IMG/VR virus record: IMGVR_UViG_3300023435_000084
Coordinates: 1-25,949 of that record
Length of the DNA: 25,949 nucleotides
Direction: 5' to 3' (one strand)
Source of the DNA: a virus
Below, one piece after another: positions 1-8,566 of this stretch; position 1 is the first letter of the stretch, and each line of letters opens with the position of its first letter. A model generated the notes under the pieces. That model was not told the origin of the DNA. It did not search any database and saw only the letters and a program-made list of their open reading frames with translations. Both the position numbers and the translations under genes were made by a program.

Positions 1-3000
1 GTACCACCAAGTCCATTGACTACTGTATTTATTTCTGTAGTTGCATCAGTGCAATTCTCCATTTCACCATTAGCATCTATTCCTAAACCATATTCACCAG
101 CCGCACAATGACCTGCTGGATTAGCAGCAAAGGCAGTTGATGTTAAAGCATTGCCCTGTAAAGCTCCGTAGAATGTAGGGGCTGTTATTCCGACTGTGGA
201 AGTGGCGTTAGAGAATGTGAGTAAGCCGTTGGAATCAATAATCAATTCTGTAGCATTACCACTTATACCATCATTTGTTTGGAATACTAAGCTAGTTGTT
301 ACTAAGTTTTCTGCTATACTTCCACTTGTTTCGGCTCTTATCCTAGCAGCGACTGTATTAAAATCAACTCCGTCATAAGCCTTCCAGTCAAAAGCTCCTA
401 TAACTTCAGGGTTTGTAACAATAGTTGGCGAATCAATAGTACCGTTAGAACTTAAAAGAATAAATGCAGGATAACCAGCCCCAGCAACATAATTGCCAAA
501 ATCACTTTTATTTCCATCTTCAGTCGCAAGTAAAAAACCAGCTGATGAATTGATAGAGGCTGGGTCTTCTGTACCTATCCCTATTCTTCCATCTTCTGTT
601 AAATATATAGTTGAAGTAGCAGATGTTTCATTACTAGGATCGCCTACTATGAAGTTTCCTTTTGCCAAGACACTAGAAGAAACTGTAGTATTACACTCAA
701 TTCCTGTGCCAGCTTCATAAGTACAAACTTTAGTATCTGTAAGAGTTCCTTCATCTAAAGAGAAAGTTCCAGTAGTTAAATCCAATAAAGTTCCACCTGC
801 GGTGTATGTTGTATCAATATAATTACCTGCATCAATGTTAGTAGCACCTTGGTCAGAAGTCCAGTCAAGATGTTCGTTAGCTACAAAGTCAGAGAAGCCA
901 TCGTGAAAAGCACCACCTGTATAAACAAGTGTTGCGTCTGCTACTATTGTGTTTAATTTATCGTAAGTATTAATGTCTGTTGGTAGTAAGTAACCTAATT
1001 GTAACTCAGTGTATTCTGCTGCTGTTAAGTGATAATATTCTGCTGATGTACCACCCTGTATTCCACTAAGGTTATTATGGACTGTGATGTCAGATACTTC
1101 TGCAAAAGCTATCCAAGCACTACCAGTACACCATAATAGAGATGTAGCTATTGTATCGTAGTAAGTCATTCCTGCTTCTGAAGCTGTACAAGAATAAGGT
1201 GCTCCTGCACTTCCTACTGGTTTAACTCCGTAGCTGTCCATATAAAGGTAAGTTCCACCACCTGAAATACTTACTAAATTTTCTATAGGTTTTTGTCCAG
1301 CCCAATTATTGCTTCGTGTTCTTTTAATGGCTATATAACTTCTAGCGTCTGTATCTGCAAAAGCTGTGCTATCAATTTCTTCATTACATTGTCCTCTATC
1401 AACTGGATTCATAAAGTTTATAGAACCTGATTGTTTAAATCCATTGATAGTAGAAACTACTCCTGACAAGACTTTCCAACTGTCATCGCCATCACAATAA
1501 TAATATTCAGCATTTATAGTTCTTTGGCTCTCAGTTGAAATATCAAAAGCTATGTTTGTAAATTCTATGCCTGTTGCTCCTGCAATGTATATAATCGAAT
1601 TATCGTTTTCGAACAAAGTTATATTTGTTCCTGCCGAATTAAAGGCAGTTGTTGAATCAATAGTTGTTCCATCACCATCATCATAATAAGCTCTTTCTAA
1701 ATCGTTTGGATTACCTGAATGAATTATATGACTTGTTAAAGGTAAATTATTTATGTGCATTATATCTACATCATTATCCGTTCCAGTTCCGATAAGGTTA
1801 AAGTCCATAAATCTCAATGAACTATTAAGATAATTATTCGCATTTCCTTCAAGGCTTGCCATTGTTTCTAATACTCCGTCTGATGGGTTAGTAGAAGAAG
1901 CATTTTGCATAAACAAGTTAAGAGCAACTATTCCGTCATAACCTTGTGAGTCTACATCTATTGTTAATGCTTGATGTTGGTCTGCTCCTGCAATATCGTC
2001 AATATATACTCCTGTAAATCCATTACCTTCTGGTATTTCTATTTCAAATACTGCATCTTCATTATTACCAACAGTTAATTCAAAATCTCCATTATCTCCA
2101 ACAAAGAAAATAGGTGCTGGGTAAATAATAAAAGACATAGCAGTAGCATCTGGTATCGCATCTCCATTAGCTGTTCCAAAACTTACAACTAAATGTGTGC
2201 TGTCTAATACTTCTTGAACCTCTCCAGTTGCTCCTCCGAAACTAGGTGCTGCTGAACTTATAACTCTTAAAAACTGTCCTTCATAACTAGAATCAAAACT
2301 AGCGTGAGTATCAGTTATTATTTGAGAAGAAGCTGTTAAAGTAGCATCGCCATTTGCTATATTTGTATAAGTTATTGTATTTCCTGCATTTAAAATCTCT
2401 AATCCAGCTCCATAAGGTTTTGCATCTGCATAGAATCCTCCTACGGCTCTTATTGAATCACTAGCAAATATATCTCCATTACCACTAAATCCTGATTCTG
2501 ATGTTCCACCTACTTGAAGCCTAGTAGAAGAAGCTACAGTAGAAGCTACTAAAGTTGCTACTGTGAAAGGGTCATCTACATTTAAGGTATTGCCAGCCCA
2601 AGCTAGATTAGTACCGTCAGTAATTCTACTAGAAGGAGTATCGTAAAAATCATTCCAATTAGTAGTTGAAGCAGTCCTGACCGCAGCGTAGCCTCCGTCA
2701 TAATCTAAAGCTAAAGTGCCTGATGTTGTTATAGGGTTATCTGCTATTGCAAGCCCTGTAGGTACACTCAAATCAACTGAAGTTACTGTTCCTGAACCTC
2801 CGCTACTTAAACCTAGTGTAGAAGTAGCAACACTTTCCCATTCGCTAGTAGCTGTATTATATCTAAGCATCTCGCCATAAGTCATTGGTGTTGAAGTCGA
2901 AACATCACCTATTTGCCCTAGTTGATCAGTAGCTCCTCCACCACCGCCTCCAGTCCCTACAACCGGTACCCAATCTGTCCCATCATATTGTAAATAATCA

Positions 3001-3155
3001 TCAGTAGCTAAACCATATAAATCAACATCGGTCAATGATTCTAGGGTTGGAGAGTCCTGTAATGAATTAAATCCATCACCAATATTCTTTTCATTTTGAG
3101 CCGTACACCCGCTGAATAATAGGAGTAATGCGATTGTGAGTAATATTTTTTTCAT
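1..3155 (-). CDS. Fibre-like surface protein with lipoprotein signal (partial, C-terminus off left edge)
   Basis: Open reading frame from an ATG at 3155 to the window edge, at least 1051 residues; reading in from both ends gives the same frame. The N-terminus MKKILLTIALLLLFSGCTAQ is a clear lipoprotein signal with lipobox FSGC. A short linker and a six-glycine run follow, then repetitive beta-rich sequence. Near residue 705 is YYHLTAAEYTEL, a motif common in phage tail fibres. Near residue 990 is ATSTVGITAPTFYGAL, a style common in Patescibacteria surface proteins. It is the last gene seen in the late operon, so a receptor-binding or adsorption role is likely. A lipoprotein signal on a virion fibre is odd. 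It could instead be a surface protein displayed on the infected cell. Confidence 0.75.
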   Translation of the reverse strand, partial: MKKILLTIALLLLFSGCTAQNEKNIGDGFNSLQDSPTLESLTDVDLYGLATDDYLQYDGTDWVPVVGTGGGGGGATDQLGQIGDVSTSTPMTYGEMLRYNTATSEWESVATSTLGLSSGGSGTVTSVDLSVPTGLAIADNPITTSGTLALDYDGGYAAVRTASTTNWNDFYDTPSSRITDGTNLAWAGNTLNVDDPFTVATLVASTVASSTRLQVGGTSESGFSGNGDIFASDSIRAVGGFYADAKPYGAGLEILNAGNTITYTNIANGDATLTASSQIITDTHASFDSSYEGQFLRVISSAAPSFGGATGEVQEVLDSTHLVVSFGTANGDAIPDATAMSFIIYPAPIFFVGDNGDFELTVGNNEDAVFEIEIPEGNGFTGVYIDDIAGADQHQALTIDVDSQGYDGIVALNLFMQNASSTNPSDGVLETMASLEGNANNYLNSSLRFMDFNLIGTGTDNDVDIMHINNLPLTSHIIHSGNPNDLERAYYDDGDGTTIDSTTAFNSAGTNITLFENDNSIIYIAGATGIEFTNIAFDISTESQRTINAEYYYCDGDDSWKVLSGVVSTINGFKQSGSINFMNPVDRGQCNEEIDSTAFADTDARSYIAIKRTRSNNWAGQKPIENLVSISGGGTYLYMDSYGVKPVGSAGAPYSCTASEAGMTYYDTIATSLLWCTGSAWIAFAEVSDITVHNNLSGIQGGTSAEYYHLTAAEYTELQLGYLLPTDINTYDKLNTIVADATLVYTGGAFHDGFSDFVANEHLDWTSDQGATNIDAGNYIDTTYTAGGTLLDLTTGTFSLDEGTLTDTKVCTYEAGTGIECNTTVSSSVLAKGNFIVGDPSNETSATSTIYLTEDGRIGIGTEDPASINSSAGFLLATEDGNKSDFGNYVAGAGYPAFILLSSNGTIDSPTIVTNPEVIGAFDWKAYDGVDFNTVAARIRAETSGSIAENLVTTSLVFQTNDGISGNATELIIDSNGLLTFSNATSTVGITAPTFYGALQGNALTSTAFAANPAGHCAAGEYGLGIDANGEMENCTDATTEINTVVNGLGG

Positions 3156-3172
3156 AATATTGTGTAAATATT

Positions 3173-4489
3173 TTAACATTTCTTTTTATTATTTGCTAGA
3201 AAATCATCCTCTGTTAGTAATTCAGAAATATCATCTGATATATCAGAAAGGTCGCTTGTTATATTTGGTGTAGGTGTTCCAAGTTTTGTATTGATTAAAT
3301 TAAGTGTTGATAATTCTGAAAATGTAAGACCTCCAGTAATTCTAACTCCATCAGAATATGCTTCTTGAAATGCTGACGGTTTATTGAAAGTATCTGGTGA
3401 ATAGGGAATAAAGTAATAATACCCATCGAAAGCTGACGTTTCTAATTCATATTGGAAAGTAGGTAATGGCGATGAAAATTCTTCTGCTAATGTTACGCTT
3501 TTCGTTGTCCAACCTGAAGCCTTAAATGTCATATCGTTAAAATCTAAAAAGTAATTATCTGTAAGTCGCATTATTTCAAAAGTAGGTTCAGTTGATGGTG
3601 ACGAGTCATTCTCTCCACCAGTCCAGTTTATCTTTTCAAATATAGACGAAATACTACCAGTTGCAGTCAGTCCTATACTATCGAGGGTAACATCTAAATC
3701 GCCTAAGTTGCTTTGTATACCAGTTGCACTTAATCCTATACTGTCAAGAATAACATCCAAATCTCCTTCTGGTGGAACATTATTACTTCCTGTCGCACTT
3801 AATACTATACTATCAAGTGTAGCGTCTAAATCTCCTGTTTCGGCTTGAGTTCCAGTTGCACTTAAAGTTATGCTGTCTAGGGTAACATCTAAGTCACCAT
3901 TGTTCTCTATTTTTTCATATCCAACATCATAAACCTCAACGCTACTTCCTGTCGGTGTATTATAAATTTGAATTAAAACTCCATCTCTTGTCTCATTAGT
4001 TGAGTTTGTTTCTGATATTCTTTCAACATCATCAAGAAAAGCTTTTATTGAAGTTCCTAAACACCTGATGGATACTTTATAAGTGGTTGAAGCACTAAAA
4101 CTTGGTATTGTGTAAAGTCCGAGTTGTGTTGTTGTTCCTCCCGCAGTTGTTGCATATAATATTAACCTTCCATCTCCACGAAGTACAGCAAAATATCCAT
4201 CTCTGTCAGAATCAGTTAAACCTATATAAGCACGATAACCAGTACCTGTATCCCCTAATTTTACGTTTATATAAGCAAGACCATCGCTTGACGGAAGACT
4301 TCCCCTACGAATAGGGGCAACTTGAAATGCTGTTCCACTTTCGTGTACAGCTGCATCAATACTTGCTTTTACTATTGTTGTATATAAAATCTGTGTCCAG
4401 CCTACTGAACCTGGGTCTGTATCGGGCGTATGATCGGCCATATTTGTGTCCGATGTTTCTGTAAACGAATCGTAAAAATAGTTGGCCAT
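3173..4489 (-). CDS. Structural protein with LamG-like N-terminus and four tandem repeats
   Basis: 438 residues. Residues 1-195 look like a concanavalin/LamG-type beta sandwich: alternating hydrophobic strands, with 'TTYKVSIRCLGTSIKAFLDD' around 135-154. Residues 198-279 hold four copies of a 21-23 residue unit with core GDLDVTLDSIxLSATG, a repeat type seen in phage tail and baseplate proteins. The C-terminal 150 residues are not recognised and end in a lysine-rich tail with a terminal Cys. It lies 17 bp upstream of the fibre-like gene and directly after the SGNH hydrolase, which suggests a tail-tip or glycan-binding role. Function is inferred from repeats and position only. Confidence 0.7.
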   Translation of the reverse strand: MANYFYDSFTETSDTNMADHTPDTDPGSVGWTQILYTTIVKASIDAAVHESGTAFQVAPIRRGSLPSSDGLAYINVKLGDTGTGYRAYIGLTDSDRDGYFAVLRGDGRLILYATTAGGTTTQLGLYTIPSFSASTTYKVSIRCLGTSIKAFLDDVERISETNSTNETRDGVLIQIYNTPTGSSVEVYDVGYEKIENNGDLDVTLDSITLSATGTQAETGDLDATLDSIVLSATGSNNVPPEGDLDVILDSIGLSATGIQSNLGDLDVTLDSIGLTATGSISSIFEKINWTGGENDSSPSTEPTFEIMRLTDNYFLDFNDMTFKASGWTTKSVTLAEEFSSPLPTFQYELETSAFDGYYYFIPYSPDTFNKPSAFQEAYSDGVRITGGLTFSELSTLNLINTKLGTPTPNITSDLSDISDDISELLTEDDFLANNKKKC

Positions 4490-4490
4490 A

Positions 4491-5723
4491 TTATTTAGTC
4501 ATAAATCTTAAAATCACGTCCGCTAAAACTCTACCACCTGTTGCTGGCGTAGGGTGTATATCATCTGAAGAAAACCAATTCTTATCAGAACCATAACCAT
4601 AATCTGAATATGACTCACCGAATACATATTGAGTATCAACAAATCCTGCTTTATGAGTTGCTGCTAAAGCTAGTATTTTAGCTGTATATAAAGACATTGC
4701 GTATGTATGACTAAGCCCATTCACAGGGCAAGCTACACAAAGAATATCCACACTTGGAAGTGCTGCTCGTATTCTAGTTAGCAAAGTATTGTATGCTGTC
4801 TCAAAATCGTCTGGTGTTACATCACCATTTTGGTCATTAACTCCAAGCATTACAATAACCAGATTTGGGTTGAGTGAAGTTATCCCTGCTTGCCATTCAG
4901 TTGCGTCTACTGCTGCCCATTGCGTTGCTCGACTACCAGATGCACCAAGTTTAAATACATTAACCCCGTCAGCTGTAGATTTCTTAACATTTAATCCTGC
5001 TAGTTTTACAGTTCCTGAAACGTGTTCTATTTCTAATTGCCAAGCAGTTGCTGGCATACCTGAAAGTGCAGTAATAGTTAAACCTGAACCAGTCCCAACA
5101 TCTAATCCTGTCCAACTTCCCCCATCCCATCTATATCTTATTGCACCTGCTGTTCCTGCTATATGAAATAAATCTATTGAGGTAGACCCAGCTTCGCCAT
5201 CTATTGTAAGTTTTGACTCTGCTGTTGTACTTGAGCGGTAAGCTAAGTCTGGTGATGTGCCTGTAGTATACGCAGTGGCAACCCAAGTCCCTGACTCTGC
5301 ACTAAAATCAAGCCTAGTTGTATCTATACTATTATTATATCCTGCTGAAGCCAGATAACTGCCAAAACTTACCCAACCAGAAGCTGCCTCACCATAGTCG
5401 GTTGTGAGTCTTTGATAAACTGCCCCTGAATATCTTGATAAAGCTTGAGTGTAAGAATCTCCAATAATTGCAATGGAAAGTTGTGATGTTTCACCAAGTA
5501 ATAACTGTTCTAATCTCATCCTTGTTTCACGAAGAAAATAATCTCCTATCATAAAAGGTATGACTGAACCACTTGAAGCAGCAGGAATGTCTACTGTTAC
5601 AACGCCATCTTCTTCAGATGCTGTAACACCAGCTCCAGTGAAATCCATTGTATGACTTGACGGAAGAGCTGAACCAGCATCTTTAATTCCGATAACTAAA
5701 TTTTGCGAAGGGAATGAACCCAT
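4491..5723 (-). CDS. SGNH/GDSL-family hydrolase, probable tail-associated esterase
   Basis: 410 residues. The family blocks are visible: block I IIGDSYTQ with nucleophile Ser90, block V GVND with Asn296, and the C-terminal DDIH with catalytic Asp387 and His390. SGNH enzymes hydrolyse esters, and in phage tails they typically de-acetylate capsular or cell-wall glycan. About 200 residues separate blocks I and V. Roughly 140-250 form an inserted beta-rich module (RWDGGSWTGLD), probably for carbohydrate binding. Residues 1-55 look like a virion-attachment beta segment. It sits in the late operon between small structural genes and the repeat protein, 1 bp from the latter, consistent with host-surface modification during adsorption. 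Confidence 0.87.
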   Translation of the reverse strand: MGSFPSQNLVIGIKDAGSALPSSHTMDFTGAGVTASEEDGVVTVDIPAASSGSVIPFMIGDYFLRETRMRLEQLLLGETSQLSIAIIGDSYTQALSRYSGAVYQRLTTDYGEAASGWVSFGSYLASAGYNNSIDTTRLDFSAESGTWVATAYTTGTSPDLAYRSSTTAESKLTIDGEAGSTSIDLFHIAGTAGAIRYRWDGGSWTGLDVGTGSGLTITALSGMPATAWQLEIEHVSGTVKLAGLNVKKSTADGVNVFKLGASGSRATQWAAVDATEWQAGITSLNPNLVIVMLGVNDQNGDVTPDDFETAYNTLLTRIRAALPSVDILCVACPVNGLSHTYAMSLYTAKILALAATHKAGFVDTQYVFGESYSDYGYGSDKNWFSSDDIHPTPATGGRVLADVILRFMTK

Positions 5724-5734
5724 AGTATTTTTTA

Positions 5735-6130
5735 TTAAGCGTTACCATCTGTTTGAATGAAGCTTAGGATTTGACACGAAACCCCAGAAACGAATGCTAC
5801 GGAATTGAAAACGATTGCTGTTGCCCCTGTAGTTGCAACATCGTAATCTGCTACGAACACATCGCCTGAAGTTACTAGCCTAGCCCAAGCCCCTGTCCCT
5901 GTTGCTGATGCGTTTACGGCATCAGGAAGTGTCCCTGTTAGAACTCCATCAGTTGAATCATCAGAGAAAGGAGAACCCATAGTAAATGTAGCTAAAAGAT
6001 TTGTTGCTGACCCACCTGACGCTGGTCGTGTGCCATCGTAAATTAATAACTTTCCTGCCGAGCCAACTGCTGTTTTAATAGCGTTGACACGAGCTGACCT
6101 TAAAGCTGTCGAAAATGCTGGATTTGCCAT
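5735..6130 (-). CDS. Conserved phage tail/structural protein
   Basis: 131 residues. The pattern 'LLIYDGTRPASGG' followed by 'LLATFTMGSPF', 'GTGAWARLVTSGD' and 'VFNSVAFVSGV' is a small beta-rich protein type often found in tail modules of phages, usually annotated as hypothetical. No signal peptide or catalytic motif is seen. It precedes the SGNH hydrolase by 11 bp in the same operon. A tail-fibre-associated or baseplate role is likely from family resemblance and position. The exact role is unknown. Confidence 0.7.
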   Translation of the reverse strand: MANPAFSTALRSARVNAIKTAVGSAGKLLIYDGTRPASGGSATNLLATFTMGSPFSDDSTDGVLTGTLPDAVNASATGTGAWARLVTSGDVFVADYDVATTGATAIVFNSVAFVSGVSCQILSFIQTDGNA

Positions 6131-6162
6131 ATATTTTTTATTAGTTTATTATTTTATTATAT

Positions 6163-6471
6163 TTATGCGTATGAATACGAAAGACTAGCTCTCGCTGTCC
6201 AAGCGTCGTCAAAATTAGCGTAAGTTCCGGTAAAGTCTTCGTAAGCTATCTCCCAAACTCCTGTCGCAAGAGTTTTGCGTTTAATCTGCCAAGCTGTCAA
6301 CGAAGAAAATCCGTAATATTTATAAGTTGCTGTTTCTTCTGATCGAATATAATTACAATCTTCTCCTATTGCTGTAATAATACTAGCTTGTCCTTCTTGG
6401 GTTGACGGATTAATCGGATCACCATCAGCTTCTAATATTTTAGTAGCTACCCCATGGATACTGTTATTCAT
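6163..6471 (-). CDS. Conserved small phage protein, probably structural
   Basis: 102 residues. The C-terminal half has the pattern 'ATYKYYGFSSL', 'WQIKRKTLATGVWEIAYED' and 'FDDAWTARASLSYSYA', recurrent in short proteins of phage tail modules. It is one of few genes here with a recognisable Shine-Dalgarno (AAAGGA at 6481-6486 on the minus strand), which supports the chosen start. It lies between a coiled-coil protein and the 131-residue structural protein. Function is unknown; a virion role is inferred from its neighbours. Confidence 0.65.
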   Translation of the reverse strand: MNNSIHGVATKILEADGDPINPSTQEGQASIITAIGEDCNYIRSEETATYKYYGFSSLTAWQIKRKTLATGVWEIAYEDFTGTYANFDDAWTARASLSYSYA

Positions 6472-6483
6472 ACCTTTTTTCCT

Positions 6484-7365
6484 TTAAATTTTGGTTAGGT
6501 CTATTTTAAATACAGCTCTTGCATCAATTTTAGCAAGTTTAGGAATAACACCTTGAAGATATTTTAGAACATCTTCTACTTTACGTTCCCTAATTGATAA
6601 TTCTCCTGATTTAAGTGAATAATCCTTATTATTTGCTTCTTTTTCTTCATCTAATTTTTCTTTTCTGTCATCAAGTTTACCAATCTCTTTATCAAAGTCT
6701 GCTTTTAATCTTGAAAATTCTGACGTTAGATTATTTTTTTTCTCTTTCAATTTTACTATTTCTTTTTCAATTTCTTTTAATTCCTCCATTGTCAATTTTC
6801 CTTTTTTAATTTTACTTGACAATTTTTCCAAATAAATTTCTGATTCTTCAATATGCTTTTTAATCTTATTAGTTTTTTTCTTATAATAAGACTTTTTTTC
6901 ATTGAACTCTACACTTGCAGTATTGGCAGATGTTTTAATATCTGCTAATTCATCTTCTTTTTCAGAAATTTTATCCTTTAGTTCTGAGGAATCATTTTTA
7001 AGATTTTTGTTTTCAGATAATAATTCTTTATTAAGTTTTTTGCTATCTTCATATTTCTCTAAGGCCTCTATTAAATTAGCACTGGCTTCTTTAATTTTAT
7101 TACTCAATTCTTTCTTTTCTAAATTTTGTTCTCCAGTAGCTTTTTTAAATATTTTCTTTAATGATTCTAATTTATCCTCAGTATCTTCAAGATTTTTTTT
7201 AGCCTCTTCAGCTTTTTGGTTAGACTCTTCAGTAATTTTGTCAGAATCTTTTACCATTTCGCTATGAGAATCTATTTTACTACGCAAAATCTCTAGCTTA
7301 GATTCTTTCTCCCTAAGTCGTTCATCAAGATCAAGTTTTTTACTAGGTTGATTTTTAAATCCCAT
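6484..7365 (-). CDS. Long coiled-coil protein of unknown function
   Basis: 293 residues, almost entirely Lys/Glu/Ser/Leu-rich heptad-like sequence from about residue 10 to 265, predicted as a long alpha-helical coiled coil. The last 25 residues (ending 'FKIDLTKI') look globular or beta. No membrane segment or enzyme motif is visible. It resembles neither a typical tape measure (too short, no hydrophobic stretches) nor a known scaffold. Its position among tail genes suggests a rod-like or assembly protein of the virion. Function unknown. Confidence 0.65.
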   Translation of the reverse strand: MGFKNQPSKKLDLDERLREKESKLEILRSKIDSHSEMVKDSDKITEESNQKAEEAKKNLEDTEDKLESLKKIFKKATGEQNLEKKELSNKIKEASANLIEALEKYEDSKKLNKELLSENKNLKNDSSELKDKISEKEDELADIKTSANTASVEFNEKKSYYKKKTNKIKKHIEESEIYLEKLSSKIKKGKLTMEELKEIEKEIVKLKEKKNNLTSEFSRLKADFDKEIGKLDDRKEKLDEEKEANNKDYSLKSGELSIRERKVEDVLKYLQGVIPKLAKIDARAVFKIDLTKI

Positions 7366-7382
7366 ATTGTTAATTTATTTTT

Positions 7383-7769
7383 TTAAACTGAACCAACAAC
7401 AGCTTTTAATGCTATTGATGATGAAGTAACTGTACCAGTTCCTTGGACTGATAATTTAATAAACCTATCTTTTATAGGTATAGCGATACGATAAGCCCCG
7501 GTAGCAGCGAAAGTTCTCTCTGCTAAACTCACAACGCCAGAACCAGCTGTAAAGGCTTCTGAAGTTTCTCGGTAATAATTTGTACCATCAGGAGAAAATT
7601 CAACTTTAATTTCTACTGAGGTTAAAGATCCCTTCACGAAATCAGCTAAAATAATCAATTGATTAGCATCTTTAACCTCACTAATCACTGTGCCGGCCAC
7701 ATAACTATTTGTGAGTATTGCGGCCGCTCTGACTATATGTAGTCTATAATCTAACTCATTAGGATTCAT
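7383..7769 (-). CDS. Small beta-rich phage structural protein
   Basis: 128 residues. The segment 'VEIKVEFSPDGTNYYRET' followed by 'ATGAYRIAIPIKDRFIKLSVQGTGTV' is a beta-sandwich pattern common in small structural proteins of environmental phages. There is no signal peptide. It starts from ATG at 7769 and lies between two coiled-coil genes, 17 bp upstream of the next. It could be a head-decoration, connector or minor tail protein. The precise role cannot be read from the sequence. Confidence 0.65.
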   Translation of the reverse strand: MNPNELDYRLHIVRAAAILTNSYVAGTVISEVKDANQLIILADFVKGSLTSVEIKVEFSPDGTNYYRETSEAFTAGSGVVSLAERTFAATGAYRIAIPIKDRFIKLSVQGTGTVTSSSIALKAVVGSV

Positions 7770-7783
7770 ATTTTTTTAAATTA

Positions 7784-8488
7784 TTATTTATTAACTTTTT
7801 TAGTTTCTGTTTTATTTGAAGTTATTTTTTTGACTGGCTCAACTTTCTTTATTTCCGGTATAGCTTTAGGTGTAACCTTTTTAGCATCTGCCTCAGTTTT
7901 GGCTTTAGCGTCTGCTTCAGCTTTAATATTGGCTTCACCTTCTGCTTGCTCCTCAGCATCTAATTTCGCAATCGCTTCATCACTTTCTTTTTGATCTTTA
8001 GCTCTTGCTTCATCTTCAGCTTTTTTTACAGCTTCATCTTTTTTTTCTTCTTCGACTTTAGCAACTTCACTAACTTCTTCTTTTTTAGCTTTTTGAGCTT
8101 CTTCATTTTCTTTTAAACTATCATCAATTTCTTGACCAATTTTACTTTTTACCTCATCAACAACTTTTTCAGTTTTCTGAGATTTGTTAGACATTTTTTC
8201 TTTTTCATCGTCTAATTTTTTCTGCCACTCAGCTTCTTCTTTTGGTGTCATGTCTTGAGTAGGTTTATTTAAGAAACTAGTCTCCATGTCTTTTCTTACT
8301 TCAGACTCATAACCTTCACTTTGAGATCGATAAAGAGCAACTAATTTTTCAAGCTCAGCTTCTTTCTCTGGTGTTATTTCATTAATTAAATTTGTGAAAA
8401 TTTTATAATCGGCTTTATCCATTGCCTTTTTAATGTTTTCTTTTTCTTGTCGGGTAAATACTTCCCAACGAATTGAACCAGTAAGCAT
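7784..8488 (-). CDS. Highly charged alanine/lysine/glutamate-rich helical protein
   Basis: 234 residues. Residues 1-110 are moderately ordered helix; residues 110-234 are low-complexity Lys/Glu/Ala/Asp, with strings such as AEADAKAKTEADAKK near 190-204, typical of a long helix or disordered tail. No enzyme motif or membrane segment. It is the first gene after the hairpin at 8518-8564, so it may be expressed at a lower level than the capsid genes. An assembly or internal virion protein is possible. Function unknown. Confidence 0.6.
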   Translation of the reverse strand: MLTGSIRWEVFTRQEKENIKKAMDKADYKIFTNLINEITPEKEAELEKLVALYRSQSEGYESEVRKDMETSFLNKPTQDMTPKEEAEWQKKLDDEKEKMSNKSQKTEKVVDEVKSKIGQEIDDSLKENEEAQKAKKEEVSEVAKVEEEKKDEAVKKAEDEARAKDQKESDEAIAKLDAEEQAEGEANIKAEADAKAKTEADAKKVTPKAIPEIKKVEPVKKITSNKTETKKVNK

Positions 8489-8517
8489 ATTGTTTTTTAT
8501 TATTTTAATAATTTATT

Positions 8518-8564
8518 AAATGAGGTGTTCCGCCCACCAATAGTGATGAGCGGATACCGCATTT
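8518..8564 (-). terminator. Hairpin after the exported-protein gene
   Basis: On the minus strand, AAATGcGGTaTCCGC (8564-8550) pairs with GCGGaacACCtCATTT (8533-8518), about 13 pairs with small mismatches, starting 3 bp after the stop codon. A short CAC/GTG helix lies in the loop. No T-run follows, so it is a partial terminator, mRNA-processing or stability element that may set capsid-gene expression above that of downstream genes. Confidence 0.5.
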
Positions 8565-8566
8565 AA

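Noticed and set aside
196-720. Plus-strand open frames at 196-378 and 493-720
   Set aside because: They lie inside the long minus-strand fibre-like gene, whose translation is coherent and has a signal peptide; the plus frames have no family pattern or ribosome site.
4102-5166. Plus-strand frames at 4102-4314 and 4789-5166
   Set aside because: Opposite-strand shadows of the repeat protein and the SGNH hydrolase, whose motifs are clear.
6615-7267. Plus-strand hydrophobic frames opposite the coiled-coil gene
   Set aside because: The Leu/Ser/Phe-rich sequences are the expected complement of Lys/Glu-rich coding DNA, not membrane genes.
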